From Halorhabdus salina (GTDB lineage: Archaea; Halobacteriota; Halobacteria; Halobacteriales; Haloarculaceae): 64,000 bases of DNA. Every line of letters begins with the position of its first letter. Positions within the stretch are counted from its first letter, which is position 1. Below the pieces are notes generated by a model that was not told the DNA's origin, made no database searches, and was given only the letters and a program-made list of their open reading frames with translations. Position numbers and translations under genes: made by a program. The stretch covers positions 249,453-313,452 of the forward strand of contig NZ_JACDNP010000002.1 in assembly GCF_013839425.1 (NCBI RefSeq), written 5' to 3'. Below are positions 27,064 to 35,425 of this stretch, piece by piece.

Positions 27064-28431
27064 CTACGCGTCCAGCGCGTCCTGAAACGCGTACTCGACG
27101 GCCTTGTTCAGCGTCGGGTGGGCGTGGATCGTGTCGGTCACGTCCGTCACCGTCCCAGACCCTGCACGCATCGCCACCAGCACCTCGTGAATCATCGTCG
27201 AGGCCCCCTCGCCAAGCATGTGACACCCCAGAATTTCCCCGTCGGGGGCCGCGAGCACCTTCACGAATCCCCCGTCCAATTTCTTCGCCCGGCCCATCGG
27301 CGTCTCCGGGAGTGATTGCCGGCCAACGACGTACTCCCGATCGTCGGCCCGGAGTTCGTCCTCGGTTGCGCCGACGCCCGCGATCTGTGGCTCGGTGAAG
27401 ATCGCGTGGGGAATCGCCGAGAGATCGATCGCCCGACGCTCGTCGTGGACGATATTGTCGATCGCAATTCGGGTCTCGTAGTCGCCCGAGTGCTTGAACA
27501 TCGCGTTGCCGGCGATGTCGCCCTGCGCCCAGACGCCCTCGGCACTGGTCTGGAGCCGCTCGTCTGTCAGAATGAATTCACTTTCGTCGGTCTCGATCCC
27601 GGCCGCGGCGACGTCAAGCGTGTCCGTGTTCGGGCGGCGACCCGCTGCGAGGAGGAGTTTTTCGCCTTCGACGGTAATCGTCTCGCCGTCCTCGCCTTCG
27701 GCCTGCACCCGAACGGTCCCGTTGACCGACTCGACGCCGGTCGCCCGGTAGCCCGTGTGGACGCCGTGGCGCTCCCGAGCGATCTCGGTGAACGTCTCGG
27801 CCACCTCGGAATCCTCCCGGCCGAGCAGCGTCTCGCCCGTTTCGATGATCCGAACTGGCGTTCCGAGCGTCTCGAAGAAGTAGCCCAGCTCGACGGCGAT
27901 GTATCCGCCGCCGACAACCACCAGGCTCTCCGGTTGCTCGTCGAGGTACAGGGCCTCGCGGCTGCTGAGGAAATCGACCTCGTCCAGGCCGTCGATCGGC
28001 GGCACGACGGGGCGACCCCCGGCGGCGACGAGGACTTTCTCGCCACGGACGCACTCGCCGCCGACGGCGACGGTCCGCTCGTCGACGAAGACAGCCTCGT
28101 CGTTGTAGAGGGTAAGGTGCTCCTTCTCGCGATAGGCCTCTTCCATGCCCGCCGCGAGTCCCGACAGCGTTTCGTCCATATCGGCGACGATGGACTCGAA
28201 GTCGATCTCGTCAAGGGACGCATCGAGGAAGAACCGGTCGGCTTCGCGGACCTGCTGGGCAGCACTCGCGGCCTGGATGAGCATCTTCGAGGGATTACAG
28301 CCTCGATTCAGGCAGGTGCCACCCAGCGGTCCCTTCTCGATCAGAGCGGTCTCCAAACCGGCCTCGGCAGCGGCCGCGGCGACGTTATTCCCGGTGCCGC
28401 CGCCGATCACCAGTACGTCGTACTCGTCCAT
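27064..28431 (-). CDS. Flavin disulfide reductase, likely bis-gamma-glutamylcystine reductase (often labelled MerA or Lpd)
   Basis: 455 residues from the ATG at 28431. FAD motif LVIGGGTGNNVAAAAAEAG is followed by the redox-active GGTCLNRGCNPSK. The NAD(P) motif is VVVGGGYIAVELGYF, then AQGDIAGNAMF, and the dimer-interface HAHPTLNKAVEYAF with the catalytic His. There is no N-terminal mercury-binding domain and no C-terminal vicinal Cys pair, so a true mercuric reductase is unlikely. In Halobacterium the gene annotated merA was shown to be bis-gamma-glutamylcystine reductase, and this protein has that form. It overlaps the upstream HxlR gene by one base. Confidence 0.8.
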   Translation of the reverse strand: MDEYDVLVIGGGTGNNVAAAAAEAGLETALIEKGPLGGTCLNRGCNPSKMLIQAASAAQQVREADRFFLDASLDEIDFESIVADMDETLSGLAAGMEEAYREKEHLTLYNDEAVFVDERTVAVGGECVRGEKVLVAAGGRPVVPPIDGLDEVDFLSSREALYLDEQPESLVVVGGGYIAVELGYFFETLGTPVRIIETGETLLGREDSEVAETFTEIARERHGVHTGYRATGVESVNGTVRVQAEGEDGETITVEGEKLLLAAGRRPNTDTLDVAAAGIETDESEFILTDERLQTSAEGVWAQGDIAGNAMFKHSGDYETRIAIDNIVHDERRAIDLSAIPHAIFTEPQIAGVGATEDELRADDREYVVGRQSLPETPMGRAKKLDGGFVKVLAAPDGEILGCHMLGEGASTMIHEVLVAMRAGSGTVTDVTDTIHAHPTLNKAVEYAFQDALDA

Positions 28432-28808
28432 CACTCGGCCCCCGACGGCCCGAACTCGGCATCCCACTGCAGGAGTTCCGCGACCGCCGGCTCCAGGGCC
28501 GCACCCCGCTGGGTCAGCGAGTACTCGACGCGGACGGGTTGATCGCTGACGATCTCGCGGGCGACCAAGCCGTGGTCCTCCAGCGACGAGAGGCTCTCGG
28601 AGAGCATCTTCGAGGAAACGCCCGCGAGGGCACCTTTGAGCGCGCTGAAGCCCATCGGCCCCTCCTCTATGAGGTGGTAGACGATCCGGAGGTGCCACTT
28701 CCGGCCGGTGACGGCCTGGATCGCGTCGAACGATTCGCTCGGGTCGACGAACCGCGGCCGCGTCGTCGCCCCGGGATCGCGAACGGTCGTCTGCATGTCG
28801 GAACTCAT
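28431..28808 (-). CDS. HxlR-family winged-helix regulator
   Basis: 125 residues. The HxlR helix-turn-helix is intact: ITG-type start FDAIQAVTGRKWHLRIVYHL, then GFSALKGALAGVSSKMLSES and LEDHGLVAREIV, with the wing VRVEYSLTQRG. It lies immediately upstream of the flavin reductase (stop and start share one base), so it probably controls it in response to thiol or electrophile stress, as other HxlR proteins do. No Cys is present, so direct thiol sensing is unlikely here. Confidence 0.85.
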   Translation of the reverse strand: MSSDMQTTVRDPGATTRPRFVDPSESFDAIQAVTGRKWHLRIVYHLIEEGPMGFSALKGALAGVSSKMLSESLSSLEDHGLVAREIVSDQPVRVEYSLTQRGAALEPAVAELLQWDAEFGPSGAE

Positions 28809-29068
28809 GGTCTACCGGATACAGTGAGCGCAACCCCCCTTAAGCTCGCCCGGACGGGGAACGGTGACCCGGATCGGCGAAACAGTTAAATATGAGTTTC
28901 CGTCGTCTGTTTGTCGTCGGAAGACGATCCCTTTCAGAACGTGATGATCTCGTAGTCGTCGGCGACCAGCGACCGGATGCTCGGGTGGCCGTCGTGGTCG
29001 TCGAGGGTGACGACGCCAGCGAAATGACGGCCCCAACACAAAAGACAGGTGCTACCGAATATCACCGC

Positions 29069-29443
29069 ATGTCTGAACCGTTCGATGACGTCGTCGAGCA
29101 CGTGAAGGCCCACGCGGACGAGGCGTTGCAGGCCATCGTGGTCTACGACGAGACGCGCCATCGCGACGTCTATCGCCGCGAGGACGTCGACGCCCTCCAC
29201 GACTCGGCGCTGGAGGCGGAGGTCCTGGCGGACATCCGTGCGGACCGAAGACGCCGGGAGAGCCCGGCGGCCAGCGAGTACGAGGGCGAACATCGGGCGA
29301 GCGCTCACGTCTTCGACGAGCGAGTGATCTTGCACCTGCCGCGCGACATGGACTCGGGCACGATCCTCATCCTCGATACGGCCGCCGCTCGCAACCTTTC
29401 CGAGTTCGTTGCGGACATTCGCGATGACATCTACGGCGAGTAA
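29069..29443 (+). CDS. Conserved haloarchaeal hypothetical protein (DUF7522-like)
   Basis: 124 residues from the ATG at 29069 (MSEPFDDVVEHVKAHADEAL). Key stretches are VVYDETRHRDVYRREDVD and VILHLPRDMDSGTILILD. It is soluble and acidic, with no catalytic motif known to me. I associate it with the haloarchaeal family DUF7522 but cannot verify the number. The TnpB element begins directly after its stop codon. Confidence 0.65.
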   Translation: MSEPFDDVVEHVKAHADEALQAIVVYDETRHRDVYRREDVDALHDSALEAEVLADIRADRRRRESPAASEYEGEHRASAHVFDERVILHLPRDMDSGTILILDTAAARNLSEFVADIRDDIYGE

Positions 29444-29459
29444 ACTACCCTACCCTACT

Positions 29460-29640
29460 TCGCTCGGGGTCAAAGGACCCACTCGCTCGTTGAGGGTTCC
29501 GTCAGACGAGGTCTGACGACGTGCAGGCTGTGAGCCTGCACTAGGGCTTTCGCGTGGACTCCCGTTCTATGCCTCGGATGAGGCAGGAGGGTTGTACTCC
29601 CCGCTTACGTTCAGCGTCCCGCGATTCAAGCGCACGTCTA
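29460..29640 (-). ncRNA. Probable omega-RNA/right end region of the TnpB element
   Basis: TnpB guide RNAs overlap the 3' end of tnpB and run into the element's right end. Two stable hairpins lie here: GTGCAGGCT and AGCCTGCAC at 29521-29541, and GTCAGAC with GTCTGAC at 29501-29517. Then follow the bases CCCTCAACGAGCG and CCTTTGACCCC on the minus strand. The exact RNA end and guide cannot be fixed without transcripts or a second copy. Confidence 0.35.
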
Positions 29641-30844
29641 CGGGTGCGCCTCCGTCGTCTGCGTTTTGCCGACGCCGGAGATACTGCAAACCGATGTTCT
29701 TGGAAGCGTTGTAGTCGGCATGGTTCTGGTATCCGCACTTCTGACACTCGAAGTCCTCGCCGTGGCGGTTGTCGTCGTGGGTAAATCCGCAGGTCGAACA
29801 TCGCTTTGAGGTGTTCCGTGGGTCCACCTGGACGGCTTCGACGCCGTGTTCTTCGGCTTTGTATTCGACGTACTCGTAGAGGCGACGGAACGCCCACAGA
29901 TGATGCCACGACGCTTCTGGGACGTTCTCACGAATATCGGTCAGGTCCTCGAACACGATATGCGAACAGTCGTGTTCAACGGCTTCAGTCACGATCTCGT
30001 TGGCGACACGATGCAGGAATATCTCGAAGCGTCCGTCCGCTTTACGCTCAATACCTGCTATCGCGGCGTGTGCCGCCCGTGTTCCGCACTGCTGGAGGTC
30101 GCCACGCCGTTTTTCGTACTCTCGCTTCCAGTGGTTGAACTCGTCTGCAGACCAGAACCGTCCGGTCGAAGCGACCACGAGTTGATTCACACCGATGTCC
30201 ACACCGAGGACTGTTCTGTGCCCGGTCGTGGTGTCAGTGTCGTCGTCCTCTTTGAGCATCGACGCATGGAGAAACCAGTCGCCATCACGCCGGTGCAGCG
30301 TCGCCCGCCGAAACTCGTAGTCCTCGTCTGTGATGTACTTCGTCGGCGGGTTCTCCGAGTCATCGGGGAGAATGTAGTCACACTCGATACGCCCGTCCAC
30401 AGTTGATAACGAAACATAGTCGCGGTGGAACGTGGCGCTTCGCTTGTCGTAGATAGCGGTGTCAGCCGTGAACGTCGGACGAGACGTCTCTTTGTCGTTC
30501 TTGAGGCGTTCGACGCCGCTTTTGACGGCTTCGACGGCTTGACGAATCCCCTTCTGAACGAGATTCGCGGTCAACTCGGTTTCCTCGCGTAGTTGGTCGT
30601 ACAGGCCACATTCGGCCTTGGCTTTCGAGGTGACGTGGTAGCCGTCGTCGTCACCAGAAACGCCGCGCGTTTCTGGTTGGCAACCAGATTCCTCCGGAAT
30701 CTGGTGACGCCCGTGCCAGCACCATTCGCTCGCGGTGTTGGCGCAGTATTTGAATTGCTCGACAGTCTCTCGAAGGTGTTCACCCGCGCCTTCGGGCGTG
30801 TCGAGCTTGATAACGGCGGTACGACGGTACTCCACTTTTTTCAC
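29567..30844 (-). CDS. tnpB: TnpB RNA-guided nuclease of an IS200/IS605-type element lacking TnpA
   Basis: 425 residues. RuvC-I Asp lies in LGVDIGVNQLVVA, the Glu in HIVFEDLTDIREN, and the final Asp in NHADYNASKNIG. A four-Cys zinc ribbon is present (CSTCGF and CQKCGY). The N-terminal wedge/REC part (residues 1-180) is of normal length. TnpB cuts DNA guided by the omega-RNA made from the element's end. No TnpA (Tyr transposase) gene is next to it, so it cannot move alone unless helped in trans. All catalytic residues seem intact. Confidence 0.9.
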   Translation of the reverse strand: MKKVEYRRTAVIKLDTPEGAGEHLRETVEQFKYCANTASEWCWHGRHQIPEESGCQPETRGVSGDDDGYHVTSKAKAECGLYDQLREETELTANLVQKGIRQAVEAVKSGVERLKNDKETSRPTFTADTAIYDKRSATFHRDYVSLSTVDGRIECDYILPDDSENPPTKYITDEDYEFRRATLHRRDGDWFLHASMLKEDDDTDTTTGHRTVLGVDIGVNQLVVASTGRFWSADEFNHWKREYEKRRGDLQQCGTRAAHAAIAGIERKADGRFEIFLHRVANEIVTEAVEHDCSHIVFEDLTDIRENVPEASWHHLWAFRRLYEYVEYKAEEHGVEAVQVDPRNTSKRCSTCGFTHDDNRHGEDFECQKCGYQNHADYNASKNIGLQYLRRRQNADDGGAPVDVRLNRGTLNVSGEYNPPASSEA

Positions 30845-31080
30845 ATATATACGTGTATTTACTTAATAATTGGGAGTTAGCAGGCAATAGTCTGGTGGCT
30901 GGTCAGTACTGAGTCGGCTTCTGCTCACGGCTTCGCCGTTCGCACGGCCCGAGGGATCTCCGATCCCTCGCTGTCCTCTCCACCCTACTCACTTGTGCTT
31001 CCGACGTATCGGAATACCGACACTCCTTGAGGGTGGGGCCTCCGCCTCGAATTAGGTGAAGACGACTGGAAATGGCGTAG
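30845..31080. other. Structured gene-free region upstream of tnpB
   Basis: An AT-rich promoter for tnpB (ATATATACGTGTATTTACTTAA region) lies at 30845-30870. CGAGGGATC and GATCCCTCG at 30950-30970 form a perfect nine-base stem with a three-base loop, and ACGGCTTCGCCGT nearby forms another. This may contain the left end of the element. No gene is seen. Confidence 0.4.
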
Positions 31081-31509
31081 TCACATCCTACCTGAATCCG
31101 CCATCGTGGCGGAGTTTTTCGTCATGATGAGCCCACTCGCGAGCATGAGCGCCGCGAGGGTGACCATTCCGGCGTCCCAGCCCATCCCGGCGGTCATCGC
31201 ACTCCCGCCCATGCCGGTGTCCATCCCCATGCCCATTCCGTTGCCGTCGTCCAGCATGTCGGTCGCCAGCAGCGCCTGGTTAGCGAGCATGACGACCGAA
31301 TAGCCGATCATCAGCGGGCCACTCGCTTGACCCAGGCGGTCGGCAGACGGCGTGAGCAGGACGGCCCCGTGAACGATGACGACGACGCCCAGGCCGAGCA
31401 TGAGCCACCCGCTGGTCACCATCTCGCTTCCCCCAGTCGCGCTCCACACCGAGTACGTCCCGGACGCGAACGCGATCGCCGCGCCGTACAGCCGCGTGTT
31501 CGACACCAT
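31081..31509 (-). CDS. Four-helix membrane protein with a Met-rich loop
   Basis: 142 residues with four membrane helices. Between the third and fourth helix lies a Met/Gly-rich stretch around residues 90-115 (GMGMGMDTGMGGSAMTAGMG). Such methionine motifs bind Cu(I) in copper proteins, but the topology and partners are unknown. No family is recognised with certainty. The gene stands alone, converging with none, and is the first core-like gene after the TnpB element. Confidence 0.6.
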   Translation of the reverse strand: MVSNTRLYGAAIAFASGTYSVWSATGGSEMVTSGWLMLGLGVVVIVHGAVLLTPSADRLGQASGPLMIGYSVVMLANQALLATDMLDDGNGMGMGMDTGMGGSAMTAGMGWDAGMVTLAALMLASGLIMTKNSATMADSGRM

Positions 31510-31873
31510 GCCCGAGTGGACGCCCAGACTCCCTAAAGAGGTACGCGAACTGTCAACGGGGTTTCCTCGGGGTAACGCCGGAGCCTATGGGGCGGCCGGT
31601 TCAAGCGAAGTCGATGACGACCAACCGCTCCTACGACCTCCTGAACGTTATCGACACGATTCACCCGTTCCCCACCTTTTGCGAGGCCTTCAAGCGGGCC
31701 TGTCAGGCGTTCCGCCGGGATGTCTCGACGATGAGTTGCTGCGTGGAGTGACTCAGCGGAGTCGAATCGGAGACGAGCACTGTCCACTCTTCGCCAGGGG
31801 GTAGTTACGGGATGGTAGCCGTCTTACCTGGCCGTAAGAGAGATTGATATTGCTAGATGGCCCTGTTTGACAC
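31510..31873. other. Intergenic stretch with one possible small gene
   Basis: The plus strand has one protein-like frame at 31614-31751 (next entry). The rest is short non-coding sequence upstream of the gene at 31874, without a clear promoter other than the AT-rich GATATTGC near 31845. Confidence 0.4.
31614..31751 (+). CDS. Possible 45-residue protein ending in a Cys pair
   Basis: The ATG at 31614 opens MTTNRSYDLLNVIDTIHPFP, continues TFCEAFKRACQAFRRD and ends STMSCCVE before TGA. Composition is protein-like, with four Cys in 45 residues. There is no recognised family and no neighbour to support it, so it could be a relic. Confidence 0.35.
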   Translation: MTTNRSYDLLNVIDTIHPFPTFCEAFKRACQAFRRDVSTMSCCVE

Positions 31874-32248
31874 ATGACACAGGAGCACCGCGGCGACGGC
31901 TGGACAGCAACGGTCGAGGATGGCGCGATAATCTTCGAGTTCCTGCCGGGCATGGAACTGGAAGCGTTCGGCGAGGAAGCCTACGAGACATACGAGAGAT
32001 TTCTCGACCGGGGCGACGTCGAGAGCCTGGTGACGGTGGTCAAACTCGACGATCCATTTACCGAGGACGTCTTTGCCGTCTGGGAACGGACGGCCGAGCG
32101 GGCCACCGAAGCGGGCCTCCAGCGATGGGCCGTCGTCGCCGACGGTATCAAGGCCATCTCGTTACGCGGCAAGATCGACACTGGCGGGCTGGAGACCGAA
32201 ACGTTCGAGGACCGAACCGAGGCGGTCGAGTGGGCGACAGACACCTGA
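31874..32248 (+). CDS. Small conserved haloarchaeal protein, STAS/SpoIIAA-like
   Basis: 124 residues. Alternating strands and helices (GAIIFEFLPGMELEAFG, SLVTVVKLDDPFTEDV, RWAVVADGIKAISLRG) suggest the SpoIIAA/STAS-like alpha/beta fold used in regulation. No phosphorylatable Ser in the typical place is clear. It precedes a TauE/SafE permease by about 120 bases but has separate-looking spacing. The fold call is an inference from pattern only. Confidence 0.6.
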   Translation: MTQEHRGDGWTATVEDGAIIFEFLPGMELEAFGEEAYETYERFLDRGDVESLVTVVKLDDPFTEDVFAVWERTAERATEAGLQRWAVVADGIKAISLRGKIDTGGLETETFEDRTEAVEWATDT

Positions 32249-32370
32249 ACTGGTGTCGATCACGGCGCTCGCGAGCCAGGCCCACCTGCGTCGCGTGACG
32301 GGTGCGTAGCAGGCGAGTCCCTTTCGTCCGGGTGAGTATCGTTTATGATCCCGCGTCAAAACTATGAGGT

Positions 32371-33156
32371 ATGTTATCGGCGTTCACGCCCGAGTTGATC
32401 GTCGCCTTGACCGTCGTCATCATCGTCGCCGGGGCGGTCAACGGCCTCGCCGGGTTCGGGTTTGCCCTCGTGGGAACGATGGCCCTGGCGACTGTCGTCG
32501 ATCCGACAACCGCGGTCGTATTCATGATCGCGCCGATCCTGGGCGTGAATCTCTCGCTGCTTCGTGACCTCTCGATCGCGGACCTGCAGACGTGCGGTCG
32601 GCGGTTCACGCCGTTGATCCTGGCAGCGCTCGTGGGCACGGTCGCCGGGCTGGTCGTTCTGGAACGCGTGCCACAGGGGCCACTCAAAGTCGGCCTGGGC
32701 GTCCTCTCGCTTGGCTTCGTTGCGGTTTCCCAGCACGTGATCGAGATTCCGGGCCTCGACCGCGCCAAAGAGGGCTGTTTCGTCGAATCGACGCGGGGGA
32801 TGGTCGCCGTAGGAGCCGTCTCGGGACTCCTCTTCGGCGGGACGAACGTCGGCGTCCAGTTGGTCGCGTATCTGCGCAGCTGTGACCTCTCTCATGGCGT
32901 GTTCGTCGGCGTCGTCGCACTGGTCTTTCTGGGACTCAACGGCGTCCGTATCGGGGCCGCGGGCGCGCTCGGCCTGTACCCCAGCTTTGGGCTCGCGCTC
33001 GCTTCGGCTGTCGCCGTGGTTCCGGCCATCGCCGGCGTGGCTCTCGGCAAGCGATTGCGGGCTGTCGTCGACGAACGCGGCCGGCGGGTGGTCGTCCTGG
33101 GATTGCTGATCGTGATCGGCGTTCGACTGGTCCTCGGCGGATTCGGGATCGCGTGA
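32371..33156 (+). CDS. TauE/SafE-family permease
   Basis: 261 residues, about eight membrane helices in two halves. The N-terminal half begins VNGLAGFGFALVGTMALA, and the repeat is AVSGLLFGGTNVGVQLVAYL, the G-rich helix-loop of the sulfite exporter TauE/SafE family. Members export sulfite, sulfoacetate or related organic anions. The substrate here is not identifiable. A second family member lies at 37041. Start ATG at 32371, just after a TTATGATC promoter-like box. Confidence 0.8.
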   Translation: MLSAFTPELIVALTVVIIVAGAVNGLAGFGFALVGTMALATVVDPTTAVVFMIAPILGVNLSLLRDLSIADLQTCGRRFTPLILAALVGTVAGLVVLERVPQGPLKVGLGVLSLGFVAVSQHVIEIPGLDRAKEGCFVESTRGMVAVGAVSGLLFGGTNVGVQLVAYLRSCDLSHGVFVGVVALVFLGLNGVRIGAAGALGLYPSFGLALASAVAVVPAIAGVALGKRLRAVVDERGRRVVVLGLLIVIGVRLVLGGFGIA

Positions 33157-34036
33157 AGGAGTTCTTGAAGACAGCGAGATGGTGATAGCTATTCGGTGTT
33201 GACCCACGGTGCGAAAGGCGATTAGTGTCCGTATTGCTCTCCAGGGAACCGCTCGAGAGAGCACTGTGAAGCAACCCCAATCAATCATCTTGTTTTATGG
33301 ATGTGAGTGATCAGCAAACGGTTCGAATGGGTGTTTGACAAAGAAAACAGCCTGAAAGCCCCGGCTCGGTCGCGTGTCGTCACTCCGTTCCTCCCGCTCA
33401 CTCGAATCGTTGCCTCTCTTCGGTCGGCAACGCGGGTCCCGATCGCTGAGCGACATCTCGTCGTTCGCTGCTCGCGGCTGTGCCGCTCGCTCTTTCCGTG
33501 GCCTCCCTCTGGTCGGCCACGTACCGCTCACTCGAGAGGGGTCACTCAGGCGACTCCGTTTCACCGCGACCGAGCGGCCCCTTTCGATCCCACCCGTTTC
33601 GGCTGGTCACCCAGGTTACGCGGGCGGAGATGAAAGGGGCGGCCGTCTCCGCGAACCCGGCCGAGGCAAGCACTGGACCGAGCGAAGCGAGGGAAGCGCG
33701 CAGCGAGGCCTGGGAGCGGAGACGGCCGGGGCTTTCTGGCTGTCTTCGGTACGCCTTGAATATGCAGCAGTTACGTATACCACTCAAATTCGCAAATCAG
33801 GTGCTCAGTGTGAGGCAGCGACCCACCTGGGTGCGCTGGGCTGATAACCTTCCTCGGTCAGTCTGATTGAGCCAGTGCACGATTCGGGTGTGTGTCCGTC
33901 AGCGAGTGGACTGCTTCCCGTGGTATGGGGTAGATCCCCCAGAAGGCATCGACAATATCCCGGCGACTGCAGCACCGACCACGCTGGCGGCGTGCATAGT
34001 GCCGGCTTTCTTTTTGCTGGCTCCCGGAGAGTGGGT
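33157..34036. other. Gene-free 0.9 kb with an inverted-repeat-bounded segment
   Basis: No real gene is present; frames over it are Arg/Ser-rich and lie over repeats. The segment 33347-33743 is bounded by inverted repeats (next entry) and is composed of ctcgctcactcg-type motifs. The part 33744-34036 leads to the Usp gene and shows no feature I can name. Confidence 0.5.
33347..33743. repeat. Inverted-repeat-bounded non-coding segment, about 400 bases
   Basis: ACAGCCTGAAAGCCCCGGC at 33347-33365 faces GCCGGGGCTTTCTGGCTGT at 33725-33743; 18 of 19 positions pair. The interior is GC-rich with repeats of cgagcg and ctcgcgg and no gene. The layout is that of a MITE or a decayed IS. I cannot see a target duplication. 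Confidence 0.55.
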
Positions 34037-34468
34037 ATGGCACCCACCCACGTCCTCGTCCCGCTCGATGGCTCGCCGCTCGCGAGCAAGTCACTCCGAC
34101 ACGCACTGGAAAACTACGACTGTGAGATCACGGTGCTCAACGTCCTCACGCCGATCGGGAATGAGATGAGCGAGGGCGGGGTTCGAGAGCACACGGACGA
34201 GCGCGTCGCCGACGCTGAGGCCAGGGCCGAGGAGTTGATTGGGGAGGCCAGCGAGGCGGTTGGAGCGGATGGACAGCGTATCGAGACGGTGATTGAGACC
34301 GGCGACCCAGCCGAGGCCATCGTCTCGTTTGTCGAGGAGACCGACGTGGATCACGTGGTTATGGGCGGCCACGGCGGCGACGATATCGGCCTGGTCTCGC
34401 GGTTACTCGGGACCGTGGCGACGACAGTCGTCAGCGAAGCGCCGGTAACAGTGACCGTCGTCCGGTGA
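34037..34468 (+). CDS. Single-domain universal stress protein
   Basis: 143 residues from the ATG at 34037 (MAPTHVLVPLDGSPLASK). One UspA domain, with the ATP-binding motif in VVMGGHGGDDIGLVSRLLG and a final VTEAPVTVTVV-type strand (here SEAPVTVTVVR). The G-x2-G-x9-G pattern is slightly altered (GGHGGDD). The frame extends about 54 codons upstream with poor coding character, so this start is preferred. Nothing nearby gives a specific role. Confidence 0.85.
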   Translation: MAPTHVLVPLDGSPLASKSLRHALENYDCEITVLNVLTPIGNEMSEGGVREHTDERVADAEARAEELIGEASEAVGADGQRIETVIETGDPAEAIVSFVEETDVDHVVMGGHGGDDIGLVSRLLGTVATTVVSEAPVTVTVVR

Positions 34469-34482
34469 CGGCGAGACGGCCG

Positions 34483-35091
34483 TCAGGACTCCGTTGTTCG
34501 ATCGCCAGCGACCTGTTCCCAGAAGACGGCGTCCAATCGTTCGTCGTGGTCGGCGTCGAGGTACTCGGCCTTCGTGAGGTTGGCCTCCTCTAAGAGCGCG
34601 GCGGCTTCGCCCGCCCAGACGTAGAAGCCGATCAACGATTCCCGGCGCATCTCCTCTAAATCGACGGAGTGAAACACCGAGACGGTCCCGCCGCCCTCGC
34701 GGTTGAGCTGGGATTTCTCCAGGAGGCCCAGGTCGACGAGTTCGGTGAGATAGCTCCGGATCGTGCTCTCGTCGTACTCGAGTTCGGCGGCCACCTCTCC
34801 CGGCGAGAGCGGCCCCTCCCCGATGACACACAGGCAGATGTCCAGTCCGGCCTTTGGCAATCCAAACGCATCGAGCAACACCTCCCGGAGCGCTGGGGGT
34901 TCGACGTCCATCTTCGCCTCGTCAACGCGCTCCATGGCCTCGCCGTGGCAGGTCATGCCGCCCTCGCAGTCCTGCATCGAGAGGACGACGTTCTGGCAGT
35001 CGGTACACTGGTAGATCGCGTAGGGCCGATCGGAAAGATCGCCATCGGACGGCGTCTCGGCACGGAATTCGCGTTCGTCTCCCTCACTCAT
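34483..35091 (-). CDS. Winged-helix regulator with N-terminal zinc ribbon
   Basis: 202 residues from the ATG at 35091 (MSEGDEREFRAETPSD). A Cys-rich module YQCTDCQNVVLSMQDCEGG with a later C-H is a likely zinc ribbon. A helix-turn-helix follows (GPLSPGEVAAELEYDESTIR, SYLTELVDLGLLEK), with a GGGTVSVF wing. The architecture resembles haloarchaeal regulators of redox or energy genes. Targets are unknown; the small winged-helix gene at 35144 lies just upstream on the same strand. Confidence 0.75.
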   Translation of the reverse strand: MSEGDEREFRAETPSDGDLSDRPYAIYQCTDCQNVVLSMQDCEGGMTCHGEAMERVDEAKMDVEPPALREVLLDAFGLPKAGLDICLCVIGEGPLSPGEVAAELEYDESTIRSYLTELVDLGLLEKSQLNREGGGTVSVFHSVDLEEMRRESLIGFYVWAGEAAALLEEANLTKAEYLDADHDERLDAVFWEQVAGDRTTES

Positions 35092-35143
35092 CAGTATGTG
35101 AATGCGTGTCGCGTGGGTTCCCCAAAGGGGTTTCGGGCAGCCG

Positions 35144-35401
35144 CTACTCGTAATCGACATCGACGATCAGCGGGCCACACTCGACGTCGAGGTCGAGGAA
35201 CTCACGCCCGGTCACCGTCGGTCGAAATCCACCCTCCATCGGTGCGAGTAACTCACAATCGACCAGTCGCTCCAGTCGGTCGGCGATCGCCGCCTCCTCG
35301 CGATCGAGTCGGTCAGTGAGCGCAGTTGCGGTCACGACGCGCCCAGTATCGTCGCGGAACGCGACGGCGGCGGCGAGCACCGGGCAATTGGGATCGTCCA
35401 T
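35144..35401 (-). CDS. Small winged-helix domain protein
   Basis: 85 residues. TATALTDRLDREEAAIADRL then LVDCELLAPMEGGFRPTVTG forms a helix-turn-helix with wing, a minimal DNA-binding fold. It lies between the zinc-ribbon regulator and the membrane protein gene, all on the minus strand with short gaps (52 and 24 bases), so the three may form one transcript. No ligand domain is present. Confidence 0.65.
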   Translation of the reverse strand: MDDPNCPVLAAAVAFRDDTGRVVTATALTDRLDREEAAIADRLERLVDCELLAPMEGGFRPTVTGREFLDLDVECGPLIVDVDYE

Positions 35402-35425
35402 GCTATGTAGTGTATTCTCGCTCGA

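Noticed and set aside
27064-28431. Mercuric reductase as the function of the flavin reductase
   Set aside because: No N-terminal HMA domain and no C-terminal Cys pair are visible.
27316-28542. 408-residue plus-strand frame opposite the flavin reductase
   Set aside because: The minus-strand reductase has all family motifs; this is its complement.
32374-33288. 304-residue His/Asp-rich minus-strand frame opposite the permease
   Set aside because: Composition is that of a complement frame, and the plus strand encodes membrane helices.
33300-33345. GGTTCGAAT suggesting a tRNA T-arm
   Set aside because: No cloverleaf could be drawn around it.
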